A stretch of DNA of 64,000 nt from Bacillus sp. RO2. Lineage in GTDB: Bacteria > Bacillota > Bacilli > Bacillales > Bacillaceae_I. Shown piece by piece: positions 1 to 10,423 of this stretch. The position numbers and the translations under genes were made by a program. Each line of letters begins with the position of its first letter. The first letter of the stretch is position 1. The stretch is taken from NCBI RefSeq assembly GCF_012911845.1, contig NZ_JAAXCU010000026.1:30026-94025 (forward strand), given 5' to 3'. The notes under the pieces are model-generated. The model saw nothing but the letters and a program-made list of their open reading frames with translations. It was not told the origin of the DNA and did no database searches.

Positions 1-738
1 GCCTATCATACATATGGGACTGAAGAGAGAGTAAAGAATAGAATTGTAACATTGAAATATGACGGAACAGAATGGAAGGAAGCAGGAGTTCTGTTGGAAG
101 ACATCGATGGAGCTATTTATCACAATGGCGGACGGATAAAAATTGGACCAGATAACAAGTTATATATAACAGTCGGAGATGCCAATAAACCCGAGACTGC
201 ACAGAACAAAGAACTGATTACTGGCAGCATTCTCCGCATGAACTTGGATGGTACTGTACCTGAAAATAATTCTTTTCCAGGATCCTATGTTTACAGTTAT
301 GGCCATCGTAATCCTCAAGGGTTAGCATGGGACAAAGAAACAGGTGAGATGTATGCATCAGAGCATGGCCCATCTGCTTTTGATGAAATCAATATTATAA
401 AAAAAGGCAAAAACTACGGTTGGCCAACTTATACAGGGGATGACCATGCTGAAGAAGTAGAACCGCCGCTATTTCACTCTGGTACTGATACTTGGGCTCC
501 ATCTGGCATTGTTGTTGAGAAAGGAATTCTGTTTGTAGCAAACCTAAGAGGTGAAATGGTGAGAGCTTTCGACATTAGCTCCAACCAACAACATGTAATT
601 TGGAAAGATAATGGCCGAATTAGGGATGTGTGGAAGGAGGGGGATTCCATCTACTTTATAACCAATAACACAGATGGGAGAGGAAACCCTGTCTCAGAAG
701 ATGACCAGTTGATCAAACTGGACCTATCGTTTGATTAA
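1..738 (+). CDS. PQQ-dependent sugar dehydrogenase (soluble aldose/sorbosone dehydrogenase family), 3' part
   Basis: The reading frame is open from base 1 to the TAA at 736-738, so the gene starts outside the window; about 245 C-terminal residues are present. It resembles the beta-propeller glucose/sorbosone dehydrogenases (PF07995) that oxidise sugars with pyrroloquinoline quinone. Family-like stretches include 'GGRIKIGPDNKLYITVGD', 'YGHRNPQGLAWD' and 'SEHGPSAFDEINII', followed by 'GKNYGWPTYTGD' and 'WAPSGI'. Known members are usually exported or lipid-anchored; the signal region is not visible here. It is followed after 56 bases by a phospholipase D-like gene. PQQ dependence is a family inference, and many Gram-positive members have unproven cofactor use. 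Confidence 0.85.
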   Translation, partial: AYHTYGTEERVKNRIVTLKYDGTEWKEAGVLLEDIDGAIYHNGGRIKIGPDNKLYITVGDANKPETAQNKELITGSILRMNLDGTVPENNSFPGSYVYSYGHRNPQGLAWDKETGEMYASEHGPSAFDEINIIKKGKNYGWPTYTGDDHAEEVEPPLFHSGTDTWAPSGIVVEKGILFVANLRGEMVRAFDISSNQQHVIWKDNGRIRDVWKEGDSIYFITNNTDGRGNPVSEDDQLIKLDLSFD

Positions 739-794
739 CTGGAAAACAATAAGATTTTTAGTTGATCTTTTGCCAATATTCTAGGGGGAACAAT

Positions 795-2222
795 ATGAAG
801 AACTGGATAAAGAAAAATAAACTTCTGACCATTATACTAATTCTTATCTTAATTATAATACTTACCAGCGTTTATCATAGTTATAAGCCATTGCCAGAAG
901 GCGTATCCTTTGAAGGTGATGTCCACTACGTATCTGAGGTAGATTTTCTCTATGATCTTACTTATGGAGACAAGGATAACCTTCAAAAGGAACATAAGAT
1001 ATTTGATCGGATTTTTCAAATAATTGATGAAGCAGAAAAGTTTATAGTAATCGACATGTTCTTATTCAATGGATATCATGATGGAGAAATGGATTACCCT
1101 CCGTTAAGCTCCAACTTGATGGAAAGTCTTATTTCTAAAAAGAAGGAGAGCCCAGATGTAGATATTGTATTCATCACCGATGAAATCAATACAACTTACG
1201 GGTCACATGAGGCGGAAGAGTTGTCAGTTTTAGAAGATAACGGAATAAGAGTCATCGAGACGAATGTGAAGGTGTTGCGAGATTCCAATCCGCTATATTC
1301 TGGAGTCTGGCGAGTGTTCTTTCAATGGTTCGGTCAAGGTGGTTCGGGCTGGATCAAGAACCCAATGGCAGAAGATGCACCTGAGACAACCGTCCGTTCT
1401 TATTTGAAACTTTTAAACATAAAAGCAAACCACAGAAAGGTAATTGCGACAGATAAAACAGCCATGATCTCTTCAGCCAACCCACATGATGCAAGTGGAC
1501 TGCATTCAAATACCGCCTTTGAAGTTTCTGGTAATATTATTGCTGATATATTAAAAACGGAACAGGCAATCCTTGATTTTTCTGGGGGTGGCACTTTACC
1601 AAAGTTTACTGGAGAGGAGGAGGAAGGTGACATTGCAGTTCAGCTGTTAACGGAGAGGAAAATATTAAATCATGTTCTTGAAGAAATAAGAAAATCCAAA
1701 GATAAAGAAGAAATCTGGGTAGGGATGTTCTATCTGGCAGAAAGAAAGATTATTGAGGAACTAATTGACGCTGCAGACCGGGGAGTGACCGTTAATTTAA
1801 TTCTTGATCCTAATGAACATGCATTCGGCCAACAGAAGATAGGACTTCCGAATCGACCTGTTGCATCAGAGCTGTTAGAAGAAGGGCAAGGCAATATTGA
1901 ATTAAAATGGTACAACACCCAAGGGGAACAATACCATCCTAAAATGATCTATTTTAATCGGGCAGAAGAATCCACCATTATCGGAGGGTCAGCAAATTTT
2001 ACAAGAAGAAATCTCTATGATCTCAATTTGGAAACGGATATAAAGATAACTGCCAATAACAACGAGCAAGTAATGAAGGATATGGATGATTATTTCCTGA
2101 GGTTATGGAGTAACGAGGACGAGATATATACCCTCCCTTACGAAACTTATAAAGACGAAATGCCTATCGTAAAAAAAGCCATGTACCGCCTACAAAAAAT
2201 ATTCAGATTCACAACTTACTAA
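795..2222 (+). CDS. Phospholipase D-like membrane protein (cardiolipin synthase-like)
   Basis: A 475-residue protein with one N-terminal hydrophobic anchor (about residues 9-27) and two phospholipase D half-sites. The first is 'HRKVIATD' followed by 'ISSANPHD'; the second is 'HPKMIYFN' followed by 'GGSANFTRRN', where the usual Asp of HxKx4D is Asn. The family cleaves or transfers phosphodiester head groups and includes cardiolipin synthases. The ATG at 795 was chosen because AGGGGG lies 6-11 bases upstream; an in-frame start at 762 has no such site. It could be a cardiolipin synthase paralogue or a PLD-family nuclease. Catalytic region on the outer face is an inference from the single N-terminal anchor. 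Confidence 0.82.
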   Translation: MKNWIKKNKLLTIILILILIIILTSVYHSYKPLPEGVSFEGDVHYVSEVDFLYDLTYGDKDNLQKEHKIFDRIFQIIDEAEKFIVIDMFLFNGYHDGEMDYPPLSSNLMESLISKKKESPDVDIVFITDEINTTYGSHEAEELSVLEDNGIRVIETNVKVLRDSNPLYSGVWRVFFQWFGQGGSGWIKNPMAEDAPETTVRSYLKLLNIKANHRKVIATDKTAMISSANPHDASGLHSNTAFEVSGNIIADILKTEQAILDFSGGGTLPKFTGEEEEGDIAVQLLTERKILNHVLEEIRKSKDKEEIWVGMFYLAERKIIEELIDAADRGVTVNLILDPNEHAFGQQKIGLPNRPVASELLEEGQGNIELKWYNTQGEQYHPKMIYFNRAEESTIIGGSANFTRRNLYDLNLETDIKITANNNEQVMKDMDDYFLRLWSNEDEIYTLPYETYKDEMPIVKKAMYRLQKIFRFTTY

Positions 2223-2288
2223 AACAAGCTGTCCAGATTTTTTGGAAGCCGCTGAAAAACTGAAATATCTTATACTTAGTAATTTTTA

Positions 2289-2415
2289 GCTGTGGATTGT
2301 AGCAAAAGGCGAAGACTCCTAAGGGAGATAGCGCTAGGTGGAGACCCCGCAGGCGTAGCCGAGGAGGCTCACGTCAGCCCCTAGGAAAGCGAAGCCATTT
2401 GTGGAAATCCACAGC
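2289..2415. repeat. 127-bp MITE-like intergenic element, copy A
   Basis: The element begins GCTGTGGATT and ends AATCCACAGC, which are exact inverted repeats. The interior is GC-rich with palindromic blocks (GACTCC...GACCCCGC...GAGGCTC). A second copy of identical length lies at 17130-17256 and a truncated copy at 63808-63882. The type is widespread in Bacillaceae intergenic regions from general knowledge. No coding capacity is seen. It sits between the converging PLD-like and trhA genes. Confidence 0.7.
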
Positions 2416-2475
2416 GGTGTCTGAACAACATCTTATTTTTAGAGATTTTTCCAGCGGATTCAATTATTGGACAGC

Positions 2476-3123
2476 TTATTGTATAGGCAACACATATAAC
2501 AAAACAAAAAAGAAATGCAAAACAGTCCCGCCTAATACAAAAACATGCCAAACCGCATGATGATACGGAAACGCCCGCCAAACATAAAAAACTGCTCCTA
2601 AACTATAAACAACCCCTCCAGCAACAAGAAAAGCTATACCGCCAGTCCCCACAGTAGAAGTAATATCATTCCAACCAAACACCGCAAGCCAACCCATCAA
2701 TACATAAAGAAGGGTAGAAGCCAAAATAAATCTTTTTACAAAAAACACTTTAAACACCGTTCCCGCTATAGCCAGGCCCCATACTATTCCAAAAAGTGTC
2801 CAGCCTAGGGCACCATCCATAATAATAAGGGTAATGGGAGTGTAGCTTCCCGCAATAAAAAAGTAAATCGATGAATGATCTAGAATTTCAAAAACATTCT
2901 TAGCTTTCCCCTTAGGCAATGCATGTAATAGGGTAGAGGCTGTGTAAAGCATTATCATGGTTACACCGTAAACGATAAAAGTTGTCACATGAAGGGAAGT
3001 CCCGTGGATAGCAGAGAACACTATCAATAATACAAGAGCAGCAATACTCGTTAAAATGCCGATTCCATGAGTAATTGTATTTGCAATTTCTTCTCCTTTT
3101 GAAAAGGTATGTGTTTGAGCCAT
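2476..3123 (-). CDS. trhA: Hemolysin III / TrhA family membrane protein (PAQR superfamily)
   Basis: A 215-residue protein with about seven transmembrane helices. Conserved features are 'ITHGIG' in helix 1, 'HSSIYFFIAGSYTP' in the middle and 'YHHAVWHVFVLGG' near the C-terminus; these His/Asp residues are the presumed metal site of the PAQR fold. In B. subtilis the homologue is YplQ; the family is linked to membrane homeostasis, and haemolytic activity is not established for most members. The ATG at 3123 is preceded by GTGAG nine bases upstream. An ATG three codons earlier touches that ribosome site and is unlikely to be used. Confidence 0.85.
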   Translation of the reverse strand: MAQTHTFSKGEEIANTITHGIGILTSIAALVLLIVFSAIHGTSLHVTTFIVYGVTMIMLYTASTLLHALPKGKAKNVFEILDHSSIYFFIAGSYTPITLIIMDGALGWTLFGIVWGLAIAGTVFKVFFVKRFILASTLLYVLMGWLAVFGWNDITSTVGTGGIAFLVAGGVVYSLGAVFYVWRAFPYHHAVWHVFVLGGTVLHFFFVLLYVLPIQ

Positions 3124-3207
3124 GTTTATCATCTCACTTTTGTTGTTTAATGAATTAAACTAAATTGTTTCTTTCTATCATAACAACTATAAGTATTTTT
3201 TTCCAAT

Positions 3208-3256
3208 AAAAAAGCATGTCATGAAAGTGAGATTAACTTTGCATGACATGTTTTTG
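3208..3256 (-). terminator. Intrinsic terminator, minus strand
   Basis: CATGTCATG and CATGACATG pair around an inner AAAGT/ACTTT stem; on the minus strand the stem is followed by TTTTTTATT. It would end leftward transcripts that have crossed the phased array downstream of the AI-2E family gene. Confidence 0.65.
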
Positions 3257-3333
3257 GGGGAAGTTCCGGTTTTGTTGTAATTTTTGTACAAAAAATAGGT
3301 GGACACACTCGTTTTGATGAGGGTTTTGAATCG

Positions 3334-3542
3334 TTCGGTCATTTCGAGTCTTGGTTCGGACATTTTTCTCATGGTATAGGAGGGGGTTCGGACATTTGAG
3401 ATGCGTGTTCGGTCAACTTTCAACGACCTTTGGACAAATCAAAATTTCATTCGGTCAATTTTGAGAAAACTTCGGTCAACTTTGCCAAAACTTCGGTCAA
3501 ATTCGGACAAAATTTGGTCAACTTTCGAAAAACTTCGGACAA
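3334..3542 (-). repeat. Helically phased array of a 9-bp motif (TTGACCGAA / WTGTCCRAA), array 1
   Basis: On the plus strand the motif reads TTCGGTCAA or close variants (TTCGGACAT, TTTGGACAA). Copies start at 3334, 3355, 3387, 3408, 3429, 3450, 3471, 3492, 3502, 3513 and 3534. The steps are 21, 32, 21, 21, 21, 21, 21, 10, 11 and 21 bp. These are one, two or three turns of B-DNA, and 10, 11 and 32 are not multiples of three, which argues against a codon-driven repeat. The minus-strand reading has in-frame stops. The array lies downstream of the AI-2E family gene on the same strand. A second array with the same design is at 51938-52147. Confidence 0.9.
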
Positions 3543-3550
3543 TTGGCCCG

Positions 3551-3616
3551 TTGCCCCCCCCCGACCCGCGTTGACCTTCGTTGACCTTCGTTGACCCGCG
3601 TTGACCTCCGTCAAAC
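3551..3616. repeat. 10-bp tandem repeat, TTGACCTTCG type
   Basis: TTGACC recurs at 3571, 3581, 3591 and 3601, an exact 10-bp period, with degenerate units on both sides (TTGCCC at 3551, GACCCG at 3563). The stretch is GC- and C-rich, unlike its surroundings. The TTGACC core is the first six bases of the adjacent phased motif but in the opposite orientation. It lies between the AI-2E family stop codon and array 1. Confidence 0.8.
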
Positions 3617-3638
3617 CTTGCCCAAGACCCTACTTATC

Positions 3639-4742
3639 CTATTTATAGAGCGAATCTTCCGTTACTTTTACTTTTCTAAGTTTGATAAATCGTATTGTAT
3701 GCAGAACAATTACCTTTGAAACTGCATAAGTTGGTACCGCGAGCAGTAGACCAAGCAAACCTGCAAATTTGCTTGCGACTAATAAAAGTAAAATGATGGT
3801 CAATGGGTGAACATCCAATTTTTTGCCCATAACCTGTGGCGAGATCAAATTGCTCTCAATTTGCTGAACAATTACAACTACCAAGAGTACCCATAAGGCC
3901 ATAATAGGTTCATCAAAAAAGGCTACGATGACACTTGGAATGGTCCCGATAAATGGTCCAATAAAGGGAATCACATTTGTAAACATGGCAATTAAAGCTA
4001 AGACTAGAGAGTATTCCAGCCCAATAATTAGGAACCCGATATAAATTAAAACCCCAACAAATACACTGACAATAATTTGACCTTGAATATAGGAACTTAA
4101 AGCAATATCCATATCTTTAAGTACACTTCTACCTTCCCTTTCATGTTGGCGGGGTATTATTTTAATTACTTGATCGGGTAGTCTGTCTCCATCTTTTAAC
4201 ATGTAAAATAGAACAAATGGAATTACTACCAGTAAAATTAGAAAGCCCGTTATTGCGCTAATCACATTCACTACGTTTGATCCAAATGCAGTGACATAAG
4301 CATTTAGATTATCAGCAAGCTTTGCTGATATTTCTTCCAGAGAAAACATTTCATTCTGCTGAAACCTTGCAACATATTCATTTTCCTGCAATTCGAATGT
4401 GTAATCTCTAATATCATTAATAATTTCTGGAGTATTCTTTACAAGACTATTAACCTGTTGTTGTAAAGTAGGACCAATGAAGAACAATAACAAGGTAATT
4501 AGTCCAATAAACATAAGGTATATGCTCAAAATAGCTAACCCTCTTGGAACATATCGAGCAGCAAGGTTTACAAGGGGTCTAAGTAAATAGTAAAGAACAC
4601 CTGCAAGTATAATTGGAGCAAATAACGTGCTGATCATCACGGTGAGAGGGGTGAAGATAAAATCTACCAGTGATGCTAAGAAAATAATTAACAGTATGAC
4701 AATAATTCCATAGCCAACCTTAAACCACTTCGTTTGCGGCAT
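3639..4742 (-). CDS. AI-2E family transporter (polytopic membrane protein)
   Basis: A 367-residue protein with about eight hydrophobic helices and the family block 'NVIPFIGPFIGTIPSVIVAF'. It belongs to PF01594, whose members include B. subtilis YueF/YubA/YrrI-type proteins; reported roles are efflux of small molecules or Na+(Li+)/H+ exchange, and AI-2 transport is not general. The ATG at 4742 follows a GAGGTG ribosome site. The C-terminus is basic (RFIKLRKVKV). The gene is monocistronic, with ABC-F upstream ended by its own terminator. The phased repeat array begins about 100 bases beyond its stop. The substrate cannot be read from sequence. Confidence 0.85.
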   Translation of the reverse strand: MPQTKWFKVGYGIIVILLIIFLASLVDFIFTPLTVMISTLFAPIILAGVLYYLLRPLVNLAARYVPRGLAILSIYLMFIGLITLLLFFIGPTLQQQVNSLVKNTPEIINDIRDYTFELQENEYVARFQQNEMFSLEEISAKLADNLNAYVTAFGSNVVNVISAITGFLILLVVIPFVLFYMLKDGDRLPDQVIKIIPRQHEREGRSVLKDMDIALSSYIQGQIIVSVFVGVLIYIGFLIIGLEYSLVLALIAMFTNVIPFIGPFIGTIPSVIVAFFDEPIMALWVLLVVVIVQQIESNLISPQVMGKKLDVHPLTIILLLLVASKFAGLLGLLLAVPTYAVSKVIVLHTIRFIKLRKVKVTEDSLYK

Positions 4743-4841
4743 TCCTACACCTCATTCATTCTAAGTTATTAACTTCATCATTATATAGTTAAAAAGCGAA
4801 TAATACTAATACGAAATAATGCCAAGAAGGTTTCAGAATTT

Positions 4842-4873
4842 GAAAAAAGCCCTTTTATTCTAAAGGGCCTTTA
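4842..4873 (-). terminator. Intrinsic terminator of the ABC-F gene
   Basis: AAAGGCCCTTT pairs with AAAGGGCTTT across a six-base loop and is followed by TTTTTTC on the minus strand. It begins seven bases after the ABC-F stop codon. Confidence 0.85.
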
Positions 4874-4879
4874 ACAATT

Positions 4880-6637
<1,758 letters not shown>

Positions 6638-7090
6638 TTAATAGACGTAAATATAAGCCACCATTGGAGGACTATGGTGCCCGTTATGGTGTGAATGGGT
6701 GGAACAGATTAGTTTATATACTCCGGCTTCATCAAATCGCACATCAATTAGTGTTTCTTCGCCTTTCTTAATTACCCCGTTAATATCTGTTCCTTCAATT
6801 GAAAACGGATGTTCACTGCCATTTACCCCAAAAATACTTAATGTTATATCTTTCCCTTTTGGTACGGTAATCGTACCAGGATCAAAACGGTATGCTTCTA
6901 TTTCCGTACCATCATCCAATTTCGTCTTAAATTCAGAAGTAATCATATTAAATACCAATTTTTCTTCTTCAGATGGTTTGCCAGTGGTCGGAACTACCCC
7001 TTTATTTACCACATACCATCCGCCTAATCCAGCGATTATACAAAGTACAATCGTAAGAAGAAAGCTTTTCTTTATGACAAAGTACCTCAT
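6638..7090 (-). CDS. Membrane-anchored cupredoxin-domain protein
   Basis: A 150-residue protein with an N-terminal hydrophobic segment (about residues 9-28) and a single cupredoxin-like domain. Likely copper ligands are the His of 'EHPFSIEG' and the Cys and His of 'ICSTHSHHNGHH', the latter being unusually His-rich. 'GTITVPKGKDITLSIFGVNG' is typical of the cupredoxin beta-sandwich. It should sit outside the membrane as a small copper or electron carrier. ATG 7090 has GGTGAGG upstream; the codon before it (TTG) would be closer than normal to that site. A standalone gene with its own terminator. The partner protein is not evident. Confidence 0.72.
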   Translation of the reverse strand: MRYFVIKKSFLLTIVLCIIAGLGGWYVVNKGVVPTTGKPSEEEKLVFNMITSEFKTKLDDGTEIEAYRFDPGTITVPKGKDITLSIFGVNGSEHPFSIEGTDINGVIKKGEETLIDVRFDEAGVYKLICSTHSHHNGHHSPPMVAYIYVY

Positions 7091-7247
7091 CAAAACCTCA
7101 CCCTTTCTTTTGCTTGTCTTTTACTTAAATGTGTATGCAAGGAAAGGGAGAGGGTTGTCTACATTTTTATAAAAGTAATGATAATTTTAATAACAATGAT
7201 TTTTGGCGGATATACTAAAAAAATAATCATGGGAGGGGCAAGTCTAA

Positions 7248-8234
7248 ATGGACAAGCAGTTGTCATCGTCTGAAATAGGTAATCTTTGGATGACGTTTCA
7301 ACAAAAAACGATGCTGGCACGACTTTTAGAGCATTTTCTTGCGAACAAACAAAATGAAGAAGTTCACAATTTAGTACAAACTTATTACGAACATGAAATA
7401 AATTTTATAAATGAACTAACAGAACTCTTTAAGCGAGAAAATATTGTGGTACCTGTAGGGTATGTCGAAAGTGACGTAAAACCGTCAACGAAGCCATTGT
7501 ATGACCAGTATTTTGATGCACTTTTCCTAAGAGTGATGATGAAATTAACAATTGGTTTTAACGCTTTGAATGTCAGCATGTCTTATCGACAAGACATCAC
7601 CCAATTATATAAAAGATTTTTGGATGTATCGCAAAATACATATAACGACTCGACTCAATTCTTATTGAAAGATGGGGTTCTTACTCGTCCACCGATGATT
7701 CCGATGCCTGAAAAAGTGGAGTTTGTAAAAGGGGAAAGCTATATGACGGGCTTTAATATCTTCAGTGAAAAGAGACCGTTAAATGCAATTGAACTTTCGC
7801 TTTTATATCAGGGTATTGAAACCAATGTACTGGGGTTTCAGTTGTTAAAAGGGTTTGAACAGGTTACCGAGGACAAAGAAGTGAAGAAATACTTTGAAAG
7901 AGGAAAAGATTTGGCGAAACAAATTATTGATACTTTCAGCGAAATACTTTTAAAAAGTGATATACAGCCCCCAATAGTTGCTTGGGGTAATCCAACCTTG
8001 TCAACGGAATCGCCTTATTCTGAGAAGCTTATGATGTACCTGACGAACTTGCTCAGTAGCTTCGGGCTTACAAGTAATGCCCTTGGTACATCATTCAGTC
8101 TCCGTTCGGATTTACCGGCAAAGATGACATTGATTGCTAAAGACATTTTTGATTATGCAAAAGATGGAGGACAGTTAATGATTAAGAATGGCTGGATGGA
8201 AGAACCACCGCAGTCATTAAAAAGCACAAAATAA
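7248..8234 (+). CDS. DUF3231 family protein (ferritin-like, two repeats)
   Basis: A 328-residue all-helical protein that appears to be two homologous halves: each half begins with a helix of type 'LTSSEIGNLW' / 'LNAIELSLLYQ', followed by helices ending near 'FNALNVSMSYR' and 'FGLTSNALGTSF'. This matches the DUF3231 family (PF11553) common in Bacillus, which has a ferritin-like four-helix fold and distant similarity to CotF-type coat proteins. No signal peptide. A GGGAGGGG ribosome site precedes the ATG. Function is unknown. It converges with the aldehyde dehydrogenase operon through a shared terminator. Confidence 0.8.
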   Translation: MDKQLSSSEIGNLWMTFQQKTMLARLLEHFLANKQNEEVHNLVQTYYEHEINFINELTELFKRENIVVPVGYVESDVKPSTKPLYDQYFDALFLRVMMKLTIGFNALNVSMSYRQDITQLYKRFLDVSQNTYNDSTQFLLKDGVLTRPPMIPMPEKVEFVKGESYMTGFNIFSEKRPLNAIELSLLYQGIETNVLGFQLLKGFEQVTEDKEVKKYFERGKDLAKQIIDTFSEILLKSDIQPPIVAWGNPTLSTESPYSEKLMMYLTNLLSSFGLTSNALGTSFSLRSDLPAKMTLIAKDIFDYAKDGGQLMIKNGWMEEPPQSLKSTK

Positions 8235-8235
8235 A

Positions 8236-8275
8236 AAGACGAAGGCGTCCATATGCGGACGCCTTTCGTCATTTT
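8236..8275. terminator. Bidirectional terminator between DUF3231 gene and DUF779 gene
   Basis: GACGAAGGCGTCC pairs with GGACGCCTTTCGTC. Rightward, a short ATTTT follows; leftward, TTTTTAT follows. It overlaps the last base of the DUF779 stop codon. Confidence 0.85.
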
Positions 8276-8598
8276 GGAAAAACTTTTGATCTAGTCAAAA
8301 AACGTACACCTTCTGGACCCTCCAAGGAAAACATTCCACCCCTTCCAGGAACGACATCAATAATGAGTTGGGTATGTTTCCAATACTCATATTGCTTTTT
8401 ATTCATATAGAAGGGAGCGCCGCCTATTTCCCCAAGAAGTACATCAGAATCGCCAATCAAAAAGTCTTCCTTTGGATAGCACATTGGGGAACTGCCGTCG
8501 CAGCAACCCCCAGATTGATGGAATAGTACAGGTCCATGTTTGCCTACAAGCTTTTCAATTAATTCAAGGGCAGCTTCGGTAGCCAGTACTTTTTCCAT
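8269..8598 (-). CDS. DUF779 protein, aldehyde dehydrogenase partner
   Basis: A 109-residue protein with the family's Cys/Gly-rich block 'HQSGGCCDGSSPMC' and 'VPGRGGMFSLEGPEG' near the C-terminus. DUF779 (PF05610) proteins are typically encoded immediately downstream of ExaC/AldB-type acetaldehyde dehydrogenases, as here (one base between the genes), so the two are surely co-transcribed. The Cys cluster suggests metal binding or thiol chemistry, but no function is established for the family. Soluble, no signal peptide. Confidence 0.88.
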   Translation of the reverse strand: MEKVLATEAALELIEKLVGKHGPVLFHQSGGCCDGSSPMCYPKEDFLIGDSDVLLGEIGGAPFYMNKKQYEYWKHTQLIIDVVPGRGGMFSLEGPEGVRFLTRSKVFPK

Positions 8599-8599
8599 C

Positions 8600-10120
8600 T
8601 TAAAAGAATCCTAATTTTTTCGGACTGTAGCTTACTAAAAGATTCTTCGTCTGCTGGTAGTGGGATAGCATCATTTTATGGTTTTCACGGCCGATTCCAC
8701 TCATTTTATATCCACCAAATGCCGCATTGGCAGGGTATGCGTGGTAGCAGTTTGTCCATACGCGACCGGCTTCAATTTGGCGGCCGAAACGATATGCAGT
8801 GTTTACGTCTCTTGTCCAAATTCCTGCACCAAGTCCATAAAGAGTGTTATTTGCAATTTCCAATGCTTCTTCAGCGGTTTTAAAGGTGGTGACAGATACA
8901 ACAGGACCAAAGATTTCTTCCTGGAAAATTCTCATTTTGTTATCACCTTTAAAAACAGTTGGTTTTACATAATAACCATTTGCTAGGTCGCCTTCAAGCA
9001 TATTTCGTTCTCCGCCTGCAAGTAGTTCGGCACCTTCTTCTTTCCCAATTTCGAGATAAGAAAGGATTTTTTCTAACTGCTCAGAAGAGGCTTGTGCTCC
9101 TATCATCGTCTCCGTATCAAGTGGATTACCTTGTTTGATTTGAGAAACCCGTTCAAGTGCACGCTCCATAAACTTATCATAAATTGATTCATGAATGAGG
9201 GCACGGGAAGGGCATGTACATACTTCTCCTTGGTTAAGTGCAAACATAACAAAGCCTTCCACTGCTTTATCAAAGAAATCATCATCATGAGCCAACACGT
9301 CTTCAAAGAAAATGTTCGGGGATTTCCCACCTAGCTCAAGCGTTACCGGAATGATGTTTTGAGAAGCATATTGCATGATAAGACGTCCTGTTGTCGTTTC
9401 TCCTGTAAAAGCAATTTTTGCTATTCTGTCACTGGATGCTAATGGTTTCCCAGCTTCCACACCAAATCCATTGACGATGTTTAACACACCAGGAGGTAAA
9501 AGGTCTGAAATTAGTTCAGTTAAAACCATGATGGAAGCAGGTGTCTGCTCAGCAGGTTTTAATACTACACAGTTACCTGCAGCCAAGGCAGGAGCAAGCT
9601 TCCAAGTGGCCATCAATAAAGGAAAATTCCATGGGATAATTTGACCGACCACCCCTAATGGTTCATGGAAGTGGTAAGCGATTGTATCATTATCGATTTC
9701 TCCAAGCGAGCCTTCTTGAGCTCTAATACAACCTGCAAAATATCTAAAGTGATCAACCGCAAGAGGGAGATCAGCTGCCATCGTCTCTCGAACCGGCTTT
9801 CCGTTCTCCCATGTTTCCGCAACTGCTAGCATCTCCAAGTTTTCTTCCATGCGATCTGCAATTTTATTAAGAATGTTGGCTCTTTCAGCTACCGAGGTTT
9901 GACCCCAAGCTGATTTTGCTTTATGTGCGGCATCCAATGCCAATTCAATGTCTTCTGCAGTGGAACGGGCAACTTCACAAAAGACCTGACCTGTAACGGG
10001 AGTGACATTTTCAAAATATTCACCTTTAACTGGAGCGACCCATTCGCCACCAATATAGTTGTCATACCGGTTTTTAAAAGAAACTTTTGAATCTTTCTCA
10101 CCTGGATTAGCATAAATCAT
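8600..10120 (-). CDS. exaC: NAD-dependent acetaldehyde/aldehyde dehydrogenase (ExaC/AldB type)
   Basis: A 506-residue cytosolic aldehyde dehydrogenase that oxidises acetaldehyde and similar aldehydes to acids. Key motifs: '[19 protein letters not shown]', NAD-site '[11 protein letters not shown]', general base Glu in '[12 protein letters not shown]', catalytic Cys in '[14 protein letters not shown]', and '[10 protein letters not shown]'. Start at ATG 10120 follows GAGGAGGAA at good distance; an ATG six codons upstream has no site. First gene of a two-gene operon with DUF779. The upstream region carries a 10-bp inverted repeat that may take part in control. Ethanol or acetoin-derived acetaldehyde is the likely source, by family. 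Confidence 0.9.
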   Translation of the reverse strand: MIYANPGEKDSKVSFKNRYDNYIGGEWVAPVKGEYFENVTPVTGQVFCEVARSTAEDIELALDAAHKAKSAWGQTSVAERANILNKIADRMEENLEMLAVAETWENGKPVRETMAADLPLAVDHFRYFAGCIRAQEGSLGEIDNDTIAYHFHEPLGVVGQIIPWNFPLLMATWKLAPALAAGNCVVLKPAEQTPASIMVLTELISDLLPPGVLNIVNGFGVEAGKPLASSDRIAKIAFTGETTTGRLIMQYASQNIIPVTLELGGKSPNIFFEDVLAHDDDFFDKAVEGFVMFALNQGEVCTCPSRALIHESIYDKFMERALERVSQIKQGNPLDTETMIGAQASSEQLEKILSYLEIGKEEGAELLAGGERNMLEGDLANGYYVKPTVFKGDNKMRIFQEEIFGPVVSVTTFKTAEEALEIANNTLYGLGAGIWTRDVNTAYRFGRQIEAGRVWTNCYHAYPANAAFGGYKMSGIGRENHKMMLSHYQQTKNLLVSYSPKKLGFF

Positions 10121-10146
10121 TTGAAAATTCCTCCTCATAATAGATT

Positions 10147-10221
10147 AATAGGTTGTGAACTAGACTTATTTATGTAAGCGTATTCAAAAGAATAAAAAAA
10201 AGAGAGGTTAGACAACCTATT
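10147..10221 (-). promoter_or_regulatory. Possible regulatory inverted repeat upstream of the aldehyde dehydrogenase operon
   Basis: AATAGGTTGT (10147-10156) and ACAACCTATT (10212-10221) are perfect inverted repeats 55 bases apart. The right arm lies beside a smaller palindrome AGGTT-AGAC-AACCT. The rest of the roughly 300-base gap up to recQ holds no convincing gene, and I see no further clear signal there apart from a TATAAT at 10223-10228. Role inferred only from position. Confidence 0.3.
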
Positions 10222-10423
10222 GTATAATGAATTTTAAACATTCTGATAATAAAATGCAAGAGAAAAGGTTTTTCCAGCCAACAATGATGGTCAGGCTCTA
10301 TTTCACTTTGGTTGCAGGTCATCCATCATTCAGTTAAAATGATATGGAAACTTAAAATACTCCTTCATTTACCTATCCCCAATTACCTTCTAAACCTTTT
10401 CCCATTTAAAAACGAGGTGTACT

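Noticed and set aside
3187..3423. 78-codon minus-strand open frame across array 1
   Set aside because: It reads through a terminator hairpin and the phased repeats, has no ribosome site, and other parts of the array are closed by stops.
8678..9644. Long plus-strand open frames opposite the aldehyde dehydrogenase gene
   Set aside because: Shadows of a well-supported minus-strand gene; no ribosome sites or family features.
10229..10339. 36-codon open frame between the aldehyde dehydrogenase gene and recQ
   Set aside because: No ribosome site and no protein-like pattern.
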